Notes under the pieces: generated by a model
Databases searched by the model: none
Told to the model about the DNA's origin: nothing
Seen by the model: the letters and a program-made list of their open reading frames with translations, nothing else
Assembly: GCF_041537925.1 (NCBI RefSeq)
Contig: NZ_JBGOSH010000003.1
Coordinates: 124,001-188,000, forward strand
Direction: 5' to 3'
DNA: 64,000 nt
Source of the DNA: Ruegeria_C sp041537925
GTDB taxonomy: Bacteria; Pseudomonadota; Alphaproteobacteria; Rhodobacterales; Rhodobacteraceae
Shown: piece after piece, positions 1 to 8,984 of the stretch
Layout: every line of letters starts with the position of its first letter
Position numbering within the stretch: the stretch's first letter is position 1
Position numbers and translations under genes: made by a program

Positions 1-1065
1 ACGATTGCCGCCTTTGCCTCGCTTGTGACCTGTTATGTCGGAGTGGTGCTGGAGGCGCTGTTCGGGATCGAGGGCATGGCCTTCAATCCGCATTTGCAGG
101 CGGTGCTAATGTGGGCGCTGGCCCTTGTCGCCACTGGGTTTGTGTTCCGGGACCGCGACCGGCATGGCAGCGCCCTGCCCCTTGTCGTCGCAGGTCTTGC
201 CAATATCGTGCTGATCGCAACGCTTTACCTTCACTACGATCATCGGTTCGAGGCCCTGGCCTATGTACTGCTCATCATCGCCACGCTGATGAACCAGAAC
301 CTCCTGCTGCGCGTGCTCAACCGCAAGGTCCGGTCCCAGACCGCCGAGATTTCCGAGCTGAATGCCCGGCTGGCAAACAAAGTCGAGCGGCAGGCCGGTC
401 AGATCGGACGGCTTGAACGGCTCAAGGAGTTTCTTGCGCCGCAGATCGCGCAGGCGGTGGTCGATGGCGGGCGCGAGGATCTGCTGCGCACCCATCGCCG
501 CTATATCGCTTGCTTGTTCTGCGACATCCGCAATTTCACGGCCCTGTCCGAGGCGCTGGACCCCGAAGACGTCATCGATATCTTGCAACGCTATCACGAC
601 CGCAGCGGCGCGCTGGCGGCCGCCAGCGGCGGCACGATCGGGTTTCGCTCGGGCGACGGGCTTATGATCTATTTCAACGATCCAGTCCCCTGTGATGCGC
701 CGGTCGGTGACGCGGTGAGACTGGCGCTGGAAATCCGAGCAGAGTTTGCTGAGATCTGCGCACCCTGGCGGCGCATGGGCCACGCGGTGGGGATCGGGCT
801 GGGTATCTCCAGCGGTCACGCCACAATGGGGCTGGTTGGCCGCGAGGGGCGCGCCGATTACACTGCCGTGGGCGGCGTGGTGAACATTGCCTCACGCCTG
901 TGCGACGCCGCAGCGCAAGACGAGATTCTGATCAGCCAGCGGGCCTTCATGGATGTCGAGGGCCATCTGTCGGTGGAGCCGGTGGGAGGCCTGACGTTGA
1001 AAGGGATCGCCAATCCGGTAGAGGCCTACCGCGTGCTTGACCTGCAAGACCCCGGCGCAGACTGA
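1..1065 (+). CDS. Class III adenylate/guanylate cyclase, membrane-anchored (5' partial)
   Basis: The protein would make cAMP (or cGMP) from the nucleoside triphosphate at the inner membrane. The frame is open to base 1, so the true start lies before the window; 354 residues are visible. The first ~95 residues hold three or four hydrophobic segments, then a short coiled coil leads into the class III catalytic domain. That domain shows the metal-binding Asp in FCDIRNF (near nt 520-540), GDG near nt 655, and ADYTAVG followed by VNIASR, which carries the conserved Asn and Arg. The gene converges on dinB with one base between the stops. The domain call is firm. Whether the product is cAMP or cGMP cannot be read from this sequence. 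Confidence 0.85.
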   Translation, partial: TIAAFASLVTCYVGVVLEALFGIEGMAFNPHLQAVLMWALALVATGFVFRDRDRHGSALPLVVAGLANIVLIATLYLHYDHRFEALAYVLLIIATLMNQNLLLRVLNRKVRSQTAEISELNARLANKVERQAGQIGRLERLKEFLAPQIAQAVVDGGREDLLRTHRRYIACLFCDIRNFTALSEALDPEDVIDILQRYHDRSGALAAASGGTIGFRSGDGLMIYFNDPVPCDAPVGDAVRLALEIRAEFAEICAPWRRMGHAVGIGLGISSGHATMGLVGREGRADYTAVGGVVNIASRLCDAAAQDEILISQRAFMDVEGHLSVEPVGGLTLKGIANPVEAYRVLDLQDPGAD

Positions 1066-1066
1066 A

Positions 1067-2320
1067 TCACCGCAGAGCGCGGCCCTTGACGATCGCATCC
1101 GAGCCGAACCGTCTGCGGATATCATCCGTGGCCCGCTCGGCCCCCGATCTTTGCGTGGCGCCGGGATCTAGCAGATCGCCGGATTTGTCGGCTTCTTCCT
1201 CGGAACACAGATCCGACAGCCCACAGCCCAGCAGCCGGTACGGACCACGGTCGCCAAGTTGATCGAACAACGCCCGCGCTTGTCGATAAATCGTATCCGC
1301 CATCTGGGTGGCGTCGCGCAGCGACACACGGCGGGTCAGAATCTTGTGGTTCGATTGCTTGAGCTTCAGCGTCACCACGCGCCCTGCCAGCTCGCGCGCC
1401 TTGGCCCGGCCCGAGACCTTTTCGGCCATCCGCCACAAATGCCCGTCCAGCACATCCGGATTTGCAGTGTCTTCGAAAAACGTCGTCTCGTTGCTTATCG
1501 ACTTGATCGGATCATGGGCCGATACCCGGCGCTTGTCCTGCCCCCTTGCCAGATGCCAGAGACGGTAGCCCATCGATCCGAAGCGTGCGGTCAGCGCCTC
1601 CTGATCCCAGCGCAGTAGGTCGGCAAAGGTGCGGATACCGGCCTTTTCCAGCGACTCCTGCCCAGCCGGGCCGATCCCCCAGATCAACCGGACGGGCCTG
1701 TCGTGCAGGAACGCCGCCGTCTCGGCCTTGCCGATCACCGAAAACCCGCGTGGTTTGTCGAGATCCGACGCTACCTTGGCCAGGAACTTGTTGTGGCTCA
1801 GCCCGATCGATCCGGTCAGGCCCAGTTCATCCTTCATGCGCTTCACCAGACGCGCCAGCATCAGTGCGGGCGGCGCGCCATGCAGCCGTTCGGTGCCGCC
1901 GAGATCCATGAACGCCTCGTCCAGCGATAGCGGTTCGACCACCGGCGTCAGTTCATCCATCATCGCACGGATCTGTTTCGAAGCCTCGGCATAGGCCGAC
2001 ATGCGCGGCTTGATCACCACCGCATCGGGGCAGAGCGCCAGCGCCTTGAACATCGGCATCGCCGACCGGACCCCCCGGATGCGCGCCACGTAACAGGCGG
2101 TTGAGACAACGCCCCGTTTGCCGCCGCCGATAATCACCGGCCTGTCGGCAAGTTCGGGATTGTCGCGCTTTTCGACCGATGCGTAGAAAGCGTCGCAATC
2201 CATATGTGCAATGGTCAGATCAAAAAGCTCGGGATGCACCTTGACCCTCGGGCTGCCGCAGTTCGGGCAGCGACGTTGGGTTTCCAGCACGGACAGGCAA
2301 TCTCGGCACAGGGCAGGCAT
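1067..2320 (-). CDS. dinB: DNA polymerase IV (DinB), Y-family translesion polymerase
   Basis: Error-prone lesion-bypass polymerase of 417 residues. The Y-family signatures are present: MDCDAFYASVE with the first metal-binding Asp, SLDEAFMD with the catalytic Asp-Glu pair, a helix-hairpin-helix thumb around IWGIGPAG, and a little-finger region following ISNETTF. The N-terminal ~25 residues carry a CxxC...CxxC pair (CRDC and CPNC), which looks like a small zinc ribbon ahead of the palm; many shorter DinB proteins lack it. The start ATG at 2320 keeps this ribbon. No LexA box was identified upstream. The family call is secure. Confidence 0.95.
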   Translation of the reverse strand: MPALCRDCLSVLETQRRCPNCGSPRVKVHPELFDLTIAHMDCDAFYASVEKRDNPELADRPVIIGGGKRGVVSTACYVARIRGVRSAMPMFKALALCPDAVVIKPRMSAYAEASKQIRAMMDELTPVVEPLSLDEAFMDLGGTERLHGAPPALMLARLVKRMKDELGLTGSIGLSHNKFLAKVASDLDKPRGFSVIGKAETAAFLHDRPVRLIWGIGPAGQESLEKAGIRTFADLLRWDQEALTARFGSMGYRLWHLARGQDKRRVSAHDPIKSISNETTFFEDTANPDVLDGHLWRMAEKVSGRAKARELAGRVVTLKLKQSNHKILTRRVSLRDATQMADTIYRQARALFDQLGDRGPYRLLGCGLSDLCSEEEADKSGDLLDPGATQRSGAERATDDIRRRFGSDAIVKGRALR

Positions 2321-2415
2321 GGGCGCAACCTACTCTTGTCCGCGCAACAGTGGAAGATGTTGGCGCGCGCCTTTTCCCGTGTCAGTTTGGCTCGGTTAGC
2401 AAAGGTGGGAACGCA

Positions 2416-2835
2416 ATGTCTAGTTTTCGTGGTGCAAAACTGGCCCTGTTTCTGGGCCCGGACCTGGTTGTCATCCAGCGCGACGACTATGCCCATATCC
2501 CCTATCCGGGTTGCTGGGATTTCCCCGGCGGCGGCAGGGAAGGCAACGAAACGCCCGAAGCCTGCGCGCTGCGGGAAACGCGGGAAGAGGTGAACCTGTC
2601 CCTGTCGGCAAGCGATTTGATCTGGTCGCGGCGATACGGTCCCAACTGGTTCTTTGTCACGCGGCTGGGCAAACAGCGGATTGCCGACATTCGGCTAGGG
2701 AGTGAAGGGCAAAGCTGGCGCCTGATGGCGCCGGAGGCCTATCTATCACATCCCAAAGGCATTTCCCTGTTCAAGACACGGCTGCAGGACTACCTGACAG
2801 AGACGCAGACAGGGCGAATTGGCCCGCCGTTTTGA
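2416..2835 (+). CDS. NUDIX hydrolase
   Basis: A 139-residue NUDIX pyrophosphohydrolase that would cleave a nucleoside diphosphate linked to another group; the substrate is unknown. The Nudix box reads GGREGNE, then seven residues, then RETREEVNL. It fits GX5EX7REUXEEXGU except that the late Gly is Asn. I chose the ATG at 2416 because AAAGGTGGG sits at a good distance upstream; an upstream in-frame start lacks this. It is divergent from dinB, with a ~95-bp shared upstream region. Sequence alone does not separate an ADP-sugar from a dNTP-cleaning role. Confidence 0.85.
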   Translation: MSSFRGAKLALFLGPDLVVIQRDDYAHIPYPGCWDFPGGGREGNETPEACALRETREEVNLSLSASDLIWSRRYGPNWFFVTRLGKQRIADIRLGSEGQSWRLMAPEAYLSHPKGISLFKTRLQDYLTETQTGRIGPPF

Positions 2836-2851
2836 CCCCTCTCAAGAAAGA

Positions 2852-2874
2852 CCCCCCGCGAAGCTGGCGGGGGG
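2852..2874. terminator. GC-rich hairpin after the NUDIX gene
   Basis: An 8-bp perfect stem (CCCCCCGC paired with GCGGGGGG) with a 7-nt loop starts 17 nt past the NUDIX stop. There is no T tract, so it is either a weak intrinsic terminator or an mRNA 3'-end stabiliser. Confidence 0.45.
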
Positions 2875-3032
2875 AGGTAACGAACCACAGGAAGATGAAG
2901 GTCCGTTGGGGAGTGTCTCAAGCTGAGAGTCACCCAGAATTCCGGAATTCCCAAGCAGATTATTGCAGGAGGTGCAAATAGGCCTCGAGAATGTGCCTTT
3001 CCGGGCACATCATACTTTGGTGGGTAGGCCGG

Positions 3033-3749
3033 TCAGCGATTGGGCTTTTGGGCTTGCGGGCTGTTGAGTTCGGAAAGGATATCCAGAACCGCCTGCTGCG
3101 GATTCTCCGCCTGCCAGACCGGCCGTCCGACCACGATGTGATCGGCACCATCCGCCACCGCATTCGCCGGTGTCGCCACCCGTTTCTGGTCGCCCAGGTC
3201 GGCACAGGCGGGGCGCACGCCCGGCGTCACGATCAGACGCCCTTCGGCCTCGGGCAACGCGCGGATCGCCGCTGCCTCCTGTGGCGAGGCAATGACGCCA
3301 TCCGCACCCGCCGCGAAGGCGTTTGCGGCGCGTTCGACGACCATGTCGCTGACCGCGCCCGGTTTCAGCAGCGCGCCGTCAAGATCGGCCCGGTCCAGCG
3401 AGGTAAGGATAGTGACGGCAAGGATTTTCAGGTCCTTGCCCGCCGCGCCTTCCTTGGCGGCGCGTACCACGTAGGGGTCGCCATGCACGGTCAGGAAATC
3501 CAGATCGAACTGCGCCAGACCCCGGACCGCGTTTTCGACCGTCGCGCCGATATCGAACAGCTTCATGTCCAGAAAAATGCGCTTGCCATGTTCCTGTTTC
3601 AGCTCGTTGGCAAGGGCCAGCCCGCCGCCGGTCAGCATGCCTAGACCGATCTTATAGAACGACACCGCATCGCCGATCTCTTCGGCCAGCTTCAGCCCCG
3701 CCAGCGCATCGGGGACATCAAGGGCGACAATCAGGCGGTCATCGGACAT
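3033..3749 (-). CDS. pyrF: Orotidine-5'-phosphate decarboxylase
   Basis: Last step of de novo UMP synthesis: decarboxylation of OMP in the cytoplasm. The protein has 238 residues, normal for a bacterial PyrF. It shows the N-terminal LIVALDVP strand, the catalytic LDMKLFDIGATV segment (Asp-x-Lys...Asp charge network), and the phosphate-binding VTPGVRP and VVGRPVW stretches. The ATG at 3749 gives the family N-terminus MSDDRLIVALD and follows a GGAG-type ribosome site. The longer in-frame extension upstream lacks family similarity. Confidence 0.95.
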   Translation of the reverse strand: MSDDRLIVALDVPDALAGLKLAEEIGDAVSFYKIGLGMLTGGGLALANELKQEHGKRIFLDMKLFDIGATVENAVRGLAQFDLDFLTVHGDPYVVRAAKEGAAGKDLKILAVTILTSLDRADLDGALLKPGAVSDMVVERAANAFAAGADGVIASPQEAAAIRALPEAEGRLIVTPGVRPACADLGDQKRVATPANAVADGADHIVVGRPVWQAENPQQAVLDILSELNSPQAQKPNR

Positions 3750-3905
3750 TGGGAAACTCCTTGCTCCGGCCCTACTAAAGGCACAGGCCCAGACCGGCAA
3801 GGTCCTTAACCAAAGATGCGCGCGCACTTTCCCGGAGCGAGGAACCCAAGCAAATTGGTCTCAAATGCATAACCCTCATCAAGGTGCTGGCATTGCCAGC
3901 GGTTC

Positions 3906-4247
3906 TTACTGCAATTGCTTGGCGTAAGACGCGCGGGTCATCTCCAAGTCTTGAACGGTTATGCTTCCGACCTCAGGCATCGCTTGAGAAACAACCTCAA
4001 CTATCGTCTGGTTGAGGCGCGTCCGGGTGACTTCATCGCGACCCTCCATCAACAAGAGTGTAGCATGGACAAATGTCTGAGGGTCGGTCCCGATCCGGAA
4101 GAACTCGACTGGTTTTGCGCGAATTTTTATGGTCGGCGGATCGAAAACGTCCTGCTCTGAAAGAACCACAAACAACCGCTCGCATAGCGCTTGGATGTCG
4201 AAGGTCTGCTCAAGGCCAGTCGAAAACTCAATCGAAACGTGAGGCAT
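3906..4247 (-). CDS. 5-carboxymethyl-2-hydroxymuconate isomerase-like protein
   Basis: A small (113-residue) protein of the tautomerase superfamily, CHMI branch. The N-terminus is MPHVSIEFS, so removal of Met would expose the catalytic Pro1 typical of the superfamily. The ATG at 4247 was chosen over an upstream in-frame Met for that reason, and AAAGGAAC precedes it. CHMI enzymes isomerise an intermediate of homoprotocatechuate degradation, but no other hpa gene is in the window, so the true substrate is open. It is divergent from clpB. Confidence 0.7.
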   Translation of the reverse strand: MPHVSIEFSTGLEQTFDIQALCERLFVVLSEQDVFDPPTIKIRAKPVEFFRIGTDPQTFVHATLLLMEGRDEVTRTRLNQTIVEVVSQAMPEVGSITVQDLEMTRASYAKQLQ

Positions 4248-4424
4248 GCAAGTTCCTTTTCCTGTCACAGGCTTCAGCTTGGGCTGACCTGCTTTCGACA
4301 CGTTATGCCGTTAGAATCTCCGAGCGTGAACATCAGAAACGGTACATCCGCAGTTGCAGCATGCCACGCTTACCTTTCAGTGCTCCATGGTAGGGCAAGG
4401 CATTCGATTTCGTCTTCACAGCCT

Positions 4425-4454
4425 CTTGAAGCCGTTGCGATATTTCCCAAATAT
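4425..4454 (+). promoter_or_regulatory. Putative sigma-32 (RpoH) heat-shock promoter of clpB
   Basis: CTTGAA at 4425 is followed, 17 nt after CTTG, by CCCAAATAT at 4446. This resembles the alphaproteobacterial RpoH pattern CTTG-N17-CYTAT. It lies ~75 nt upstream of the clpB start, where a heat-shock promoter is expected. The -10 part is imperfect. Confidence 0.6.
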
Positions 4455-4528
4455 CTAGCAAGGCCCAAACCGTAGCGTGCCGCCAAGCGGGCGCTGCAAG
4501 AACCGGGCGCTTGGAAAAGGAGAACAAT

Positions 4529-7147
4529 ATGGACTTGAACAAGTTCACCGAGCGGGCACGAGGTTTCGTGCAGGCCGCTCAGACCATTGCAATTCGCGAA
4601 GGTCACCAGAGGCTCACGCCCGAGCATATTCTCAAGGCATTGATGGATGACGACCAAGGGCTTGCCAGCAACCTGATCACCCGTTCCGGGGGCAATCCCG
4701 GTCGCGTGGCCGAGGCGCTGGAACTCAGCCTTTCGAAACAGCCCAAGGTCAGCGGCGATGCCGCACAGGTCTATCTGGACGGTCAGACTGGTAAGGTGTT
4801 GGCCGAGGCGGAAAAAATCGCGAAAAAGGCAGGCGACAGCTTTGTGCCGGTCGAGCGGGTCCTGATGGCGCTGTGCATGGTGAAATCCAATGCCAAGGAC
4901 GCTCTGGAGGCGGGGCATGTTTCGGCCCAATCGCTGAACGAGGCGATCAACGATATCCGCAAGGGCCGGACCGCCGACAGCGCCAGCGCCGAGGATGGCT
5001 ATGACGCGCTCAAGAAATACGCGCGCGACCTGACCGAGGCTGCTGCCGAAGGCAAGATTGACCCGATTATCGGGCGGGATGAGGAAATCCGCCGCTCGAT
5101 GCAGGTTCTGTCGCGCCGCACCAAGAACAACCCGGTTCTGATCGGGGAACCCGGCGTGGGCAAAACCGCGATTGCCGAGGGCATGGCCCTGCGCATCATC
5201 AATGGTGACGTGCCGGAATCGCTCAAGGACAAGAAGCTGCTGGCGCTTGACATGGGTGCGCTGATCGCCGGTGCCAAATACCGTGGCGAGTTCGAGGAAC
5301 GCCTTAAGGCCGTTCTGACCGAGGTCACCGAAGCCGCTGGTGAGATCATCCTGTTCATCGACGAGATGCACACGCTGGTGGGTGCCGGGAAATCCGACGG
5401 AGCAATGGATGCCGCCAACCTGATCAAACCGGCGCTGGCCCGGGGTGAGCTGCATTGTATCGGTGCCACCACGCTGGATGAGTATCGCAAATACGTCGAA
5501 AAAGACGCCGCGCTCGCGCGCCGGTTTCAGCCCGTTCTGGTCACTGAACCGACGGTCGAAGACACGATCAGCATCCTGCGCGGCATCAAGGAAAAATACG
5601 AACTGCACCATGGCGTGCGCATCTCGGACTCGGCGCTGGTCTCGGCGGCGACCCTGTCGCACCGCTATATCACCGACCGGTTCCTGCCCGACAAGGCGAT
5701 CGACCTTGTCGACGAGGCCGCGTCGCGGCTGCGGATGGAGGTGGATTCCAAACCCGAAGAACTCGACCAGCTGGACCGCCAGATCCTGCAGATGCAGATC
5801 GAGGAAGAGGCGCTGAAGCTGGAAGATGACGCGGCATCCAAGGATCGTCTGGAAACCCTGCAAAAGGATCTGGCCGATCTGCAGGAGAAATCCGCCGAGA
5901 TGACCGCGCAATGGCAGGCTGAACGCGACAAGCTGGCTGGCGCGCGCGATCTGAAGGAACAGCTCGACAAGGCGCGCGCCGATCTGGAGATCGCCAAGCG
6001 CGAGGGCAACCTCGCCAAGGCCGGAGAGCTGTCTTATGGCGTCATCCCGGAGCTTGAGAAAAAGCTGACCGATGCCGAAAGCCACGAAAGCAACGCCATG
6101 ATGGCCGAGGAAACCGTGCGACCGACGCAGATCGCTGCGGTGGTGGAACGCTGGACCGGGATCCCGACCGCCAAGATGCTGGAAGGCGAGCGCGAAAAGC
6201 TGCTACGGATGGAGGATGACCTGCACGCCCGCGTGATCGGCCAGAATGCCGCCGTAACCGCCGTGGCAAACGCGGTGCGCCGGGCGCGTGCGGGGCTGAA
6301 TGACGAAGGTCGGCCATTGGGTTCGTTCCTGTTCCTCGGGCCGACTGGTGTCGGCAAGACCGAGCTGACCAAGGCGGTGGCAAATTTCCTCTTTGACGAC
6401 GACAACGCGATGGTGCGCATCGACATGTCGGAATTCATGGAGAAACACAGCGTCGCGCGCCTGATCGGTGCCCCTCCGGGTTATGTCGGGTATGACGAAG
6501 GTGGCGTGTTGACCGAAGCAGTCCGCCGCCGCCCGTACCAGGTCGTGCTGTTCGACGAGGTCGAGAAGGCGCACCCGGATGTGTTCAATGTGCTGTTGCA
6601 GGTGCTGGATGACGGCGTGCTGACCGACGGTCAGGGCCGCACTGTGGACTTCAAACAGACGCTGATCATCCTGACATCGAACCTAGGCTCGCAGGCGCTC
6701 AGCCAGTTACCCGAGGGAGCCGATGCCTCGGACGCGCGGCGCGATGTGATGGATGCGGTGCGGGCACATTTCCGCCCCGAATTCCTGAACCGTCTGGATG
6801 AAACGATCATCTTCGACCGACTCAAACGGGCCGATATGGACGGGATCGTCGATATTCAGATCGCGCGGCTCAAGAAACGTCTGGCAAGTCGCAAGATCGA
6901 GTTGGCCATGGATGAGGGTGCGCGGGAATGGCTTGCCAACGAGGGCTATGACCCAGTCTTCGGCGCACGGCCGCTGAAGCGGGTGATCCAGCGGGCGCTG
7001 CAGAACCCACTGGCCGAAGCCCTTCTTGCTGGTGAGATCATGGATGGCGACACCGTCCCGGTCACTTCGGGACCTGACGGGTTGATCATCGGCGACCGGC
7101 TGGGGACCTCTGAGCGCCCGCGCCCGGATGATGCCGTGGTCCACTGA
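4529..7147 (+). CDS. clpB: ATP-dependent chaperone ClpB
   Basis: Hsp100 disaggregase that works with DnaK to solubilise aggregated proteins. The protein has 872 residues. It has the Clp N-domain (about 1-145), AAA1 with Walker A GEPGVGKT at 206-213, a long coiled-coil middle domain (about 400-530) rich in Leu, Glu and Lys, and AAA2 with Walker A GPTGVGKT near residue 604 and LFDEVEKAHPD as Walker B. The ATG at 4529 follows AAAAGGAGA and gives the family N-terminus MDLNKFTERA. It appears monocistronic, with a strong terminator after it. Confidence 0.98.
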   Translation: MDLNKFTERARGFVQAAQTIAIREGHQRLTPEHILKALMDDDQGLASNLITRSGGNPGRVAEALELSLSKQPKVSGDAAQVYLDGQTGKVLAEAEKIAKKAGDSFVPVERVLMALCMVKSNAKDALEAGHVSAQSLNEAINDIRKGRTADSASAEDGYDALKKYARDLTEAAAEGKIDPIIGRDEEIRRSMQVLSRRTKNNPVLIGEPGVGKTAIAEGMALRIINGDVPESLKDKKLLALDMGALIAGAKYRGEFEERLKAVLTEVTEAAGEIILFIDEMHTLVGAGKSDGAMDAANLIKPALARGELHCIGATTLDEYRKYVEKDAALARRFQPVLVTEPTVEDTISILRGIKEKYELHHGVRISDSALVSAATLSHRYITDRFLPDKAIDLVDEAASRLRMEVDSKPEELDQLDRQILQMQIEEEALKLEDDAASKDRLETLQKDLADLQEKSAEMTAQWQAERDKLAGARDLKEQLDKARADLEIAKREGNLAKAGELSYGVIPELEKKLTDAESHESNAMMAEETVRPTQIAAVVERWTGIPTAKMLEGEREKLLRMEDDLHARVIGQNAAVTAVANAVRRARAGLNDEGRPLGSFLFLGPTGVGKTELTKAVANFLFDDDNAMVRIDMSEFMEKHSVARLIGAPPGYVGYDEGGVLTEAVRRRPYQVVLFDEVEKAHPDVFNVLLQVLDDGVLTDGQGRTVDFKQTLIILTSNLGSQALSQLPEGADASDARRDVMDAVRAHFRPEFLNRLDETIIFDRLKRADMDGIVDIQIARLKKRLASRKIELAMDEGAREWLANEGYDPVFGARPLKRVIQRALQNPLAEALLAGEIMDGDTVPVTSGPDGLIIGDRLGTSERPRPDDAVVH

Positions 7148-7180
7148 CGCTGGCGGGAATATCCCCGCCGATCAAATGAA

Positions 7181-7214
7181 ACGAGCCCGCCATTTTGGCG
7201 GGCTCGTTGTTTCT
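7181..7214 (+). terminator. Rho-independent terminator of clpB
   Basis: An 11-bp perfect stem (ACGAGCCCGCC at 7181-7191 with GGCGGGCTCGT at 7197-7207), a 5-nt loop and then a T-rich tail. It starts 34 nt past the clpB stop. Confidence 0.9.
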
Positions 7215-7227
7215 GGCCGCCTCGGGT

Positions 7228-7596
7228 TCAAAGCCCCAGCGCCACTTTCACCGCATTGTCGACCACACCGGCCAGCAGCGCGTTCTCGTCTGCCGAACAC
7301 CCGGCTTCCAAGGCTTCGACAAAGGCGGCATGCAACTGCGCCGCATCATCCTCGCTATCGGAAAAGGCGGTAATGTCTATCTGCCGGTTATAGAGCGAAA
7401 CGGCGGTCATTTTTCCGACCACGTCATACACGAAAGCCTCGTCGCGATGACCCTTTTCGACGACGCTGGCGCAGCTATGGTGCATGACCGGAAGCGCAGC
7501 CTGCACCATTGCGTCGGCCTCTTCATCGGCGCTGGCGGCGATGGGGGCCATCAGCAGGGCCACAAGCATCGTGTTGGTAATTCTGTTTCTGGACAT
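7228..7596 (-). CDS. Small secreted protein of unknown function
   Basis: I do not recognise this 122-residue protein. With the Met at 7596 it begins MSRNRITNTM, followed by a hydrophobic stretch ending APIAASA, a good type I signal peptide, so a periplasmic location is likely. The mature part is acidic and mostly helical by composition, with two Cys (HHSCAS and EAGCSA) that could form a disulfide. It is followed on the same strand-side by the clpB terminator and preceded by a glycine-zipper gene, possibly co-transcribed. Confidence 0.6.
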   Translation of the reverse strand: MSRNRITNTMLVALLMAPIAASADEEADAMVQAALPVMHHSCASVVEKGHRDEAFVYDVVGKMTAVSLYNRQIDITAFSDSEDDAAQLHAAFVEALEAGCSADENALLAGVVDNAVKVALGL

Positions 7597-7649
7597 CAAG
7601 GAGAAACTCCCAAGCTTGTTTGCCCTTGTCAGGGCCAAATACTGGCAGA

Positions 7650-7871
7650 TCATTTCGTGTTGGCGCCAATAACGGCACCCAGAATGGCTCCTGCAGCGGC
7701 CCCGCGACCCTTGCCGATCAGCGCCCCGACACCAGCCCCGATCAGCGCGCCCTTGATTGCGTCATCGGTCTTTTTCTTGTGGTCCGCCTGAGCCTCGGAG
7801 ATCGGCATCGCGGCCAGCATCGCTGCCGCAAGCCCGATCAGCACACCTCTGTACAATCTGGCCAATCTCAT
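7650..7871 (-). CDS. Small glycine-zipper envelope protein
   Basis: A 73-residue protein with an N-terminal hydrophobic signal-like segment (residues 10-30), a charged linker HKKKTDDAIK, and a glycine-zipper membrane segment with repeated GxxxG spacing (GALIGAGVGALIGKGRG and on). GAGGAGG lies 9 nt before the ATG at 7871, which decides the start. Such proteins are usually outer-membrane or periplasmic and of unknown role. It lies upstream of, and could be transcribed with, the secreted protein gene that ends at 7228. Confidence 0.65.
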   Translation of the reverse strand: MRLARLYRGVLIGLAAAMLAAMPISEAQADHKKKTDDAIKGALIGAGVGALIGKGRGAAAGAILGAVIGANTK

Positions 7872-8033
7872 TCTTGGCGTCCTCCTCAAGACGGGTTTCC
7901 CGCGATGCGGTGCAATTCGGAGACAGTTCAACGCATGCGCCCATGCGGGTCAAGCCCCGCAACACCCGCTCAGGTTGTAGCGAATTTTACTGAAGCCGAC
8001 CATGACCGCCCGGACGAACACACTCACGGCAAC

Positions 8034-8066
8034 AAAAAAAGCCACCGGTCGTCCCGGTGGCTTTTT
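8034..8066 (-). terminator. Rho-independent terminator of trcR
   Basis: GCCACCGG at 8041-8048 pairs with CCGGTGGC at 8054-8061, flanked by A7 on the left and T5 on the right. Read on the minus strand it terminates trcR about 20 nt past its stop; the flanks would let it act in both directions. Confidence 0.9.
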
Positions 8067-8085
8067 GTTCGTCATTGTCCAGATT

Positions 8086-8853
8086 TCAGTAGCGCGGATC
8101 GTCGCTATTGTCTTCTTCTTCCTCTTCCTCGTCGTTATTGGGAAGGTTGAAGAAGCTGTCAGCGTCGACGATCGGCTCTTCTTTTTTCTCTTCTGGGGCG
8201 CTGCCCAACGTGAAGGTTTCAAGCCCTTCGATCGCGGTCGGGATGCGGGGCTCGGCATCCATTTCGAGCGATTGTTCGGTCGATACCAGCTTGCGGCGTT
8301 CGTCGTCGCTCATCACGCCACCTTCGGCAGCCTTCTTGGCGGCGGCCTTCTGAACGATCGCATCCAGCTCGGATTGCTTGCACAGCCCCAATGCAACCGG
8401 GTCGATCGGCTGAATGTTGGAAATGTTCCAATGGGTCCGCTCTCGGATCGCCTGAATGGTCGGTTTGGTAGTGCCTACGAGTTTCGAGATTTGACCGTCG
8501 CTCAGCTCGGGGTGGAACTTCACCAGCCAAAGAATCGAGGCTGGGCGGTCCTGACGTTTGCTGAGCGGGGTGTAACGCGGGCCACGACGCTTTTCCTCGC
8601 CCGAGGCGGCCGGGTTGAACTTGAGCTTGAGCCGGTACAGCGGGTTCGACTGTGCCTTGTCGATCTCTTCCTGGGTCAGTTGGTTGTTGGCGATGGGGTC
8701 AAAGCCTTTGACACCGGCAGCCACGTCGCCATCAGCGATGCCCTGAATTTCCAGCTCGTGCATGCCCACGAAATCCGCGATCTGCTTGAAACTGATCGTG
8801 GTGTTGTCCACCAGCCATACGGCGGTCGCCTTGGCCATCAGAGGTTTCGACAT
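8086..8853 (-). CDS. trcR: Cell cycle transcriptional regulator TrcR (DUF1013)
   Basis: A 255-residue member of the DUF1013 family, found in alphaproteobacteria and named TrcR for its link to RNA polymerase and cell-cycle transcription. It has two helical DNA-binding-like repeats: residues ~10-60 (VDNTTISFKQIADFVGMHELE) and ~105-150 (LSDGQISKLVGTTKPTIQAIRERT), both with helix-turn-helix spacing. The C-terminal tail is strongly acidic, with a run of six Glu. The ATG at 8853 has GGAGA upstream. It is divergent from the RNase T2 gene. Confidence 0.88.
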   Translation of the reverse strand: MSKPLMAKATAVWLVDNTTISFKQIADFVGMHELEIQGIADGDVAAGVKGFDPIANNQLTQEEIDKAQSNPLYRLKLKFNPAASGEEKRRGPRYTPLSKRQDRPASILWLVKFHPELSDGQISKLVGTTKPTIQAIRERTHWNISNIQPIDPVALGLCKQSELDAIVQKAAAKKAAEGGVMSDDERRKLVSTEQSLEMDAEPRIPTAIEGLETFTLGSAPEEKKEEPIVDADSFFNLPNNDEEEEEEDNSDDPRY

Positions 8854-8984
8854 GAGCGTGTCTCCTTAGAATACATCTTTCCCGTCGCCGGAATTCGGCG
8901 GCCCAGGTTGCCCTTGGGCAGGTTTCCGTTGTCGGGGAACTTGGCCAGTATATAGTCGCGGTATTGCAATAAGGGAAGAGCCGA

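Noticed and set aside
4370..6085. Long open frame (about 570 codons) on the minus strand opposite clpB
   Set aside because: It mirrors the codon structure of clpB, has no domain I recognise and no ribosome site; the plus-strand gene has full ClpB motifs.
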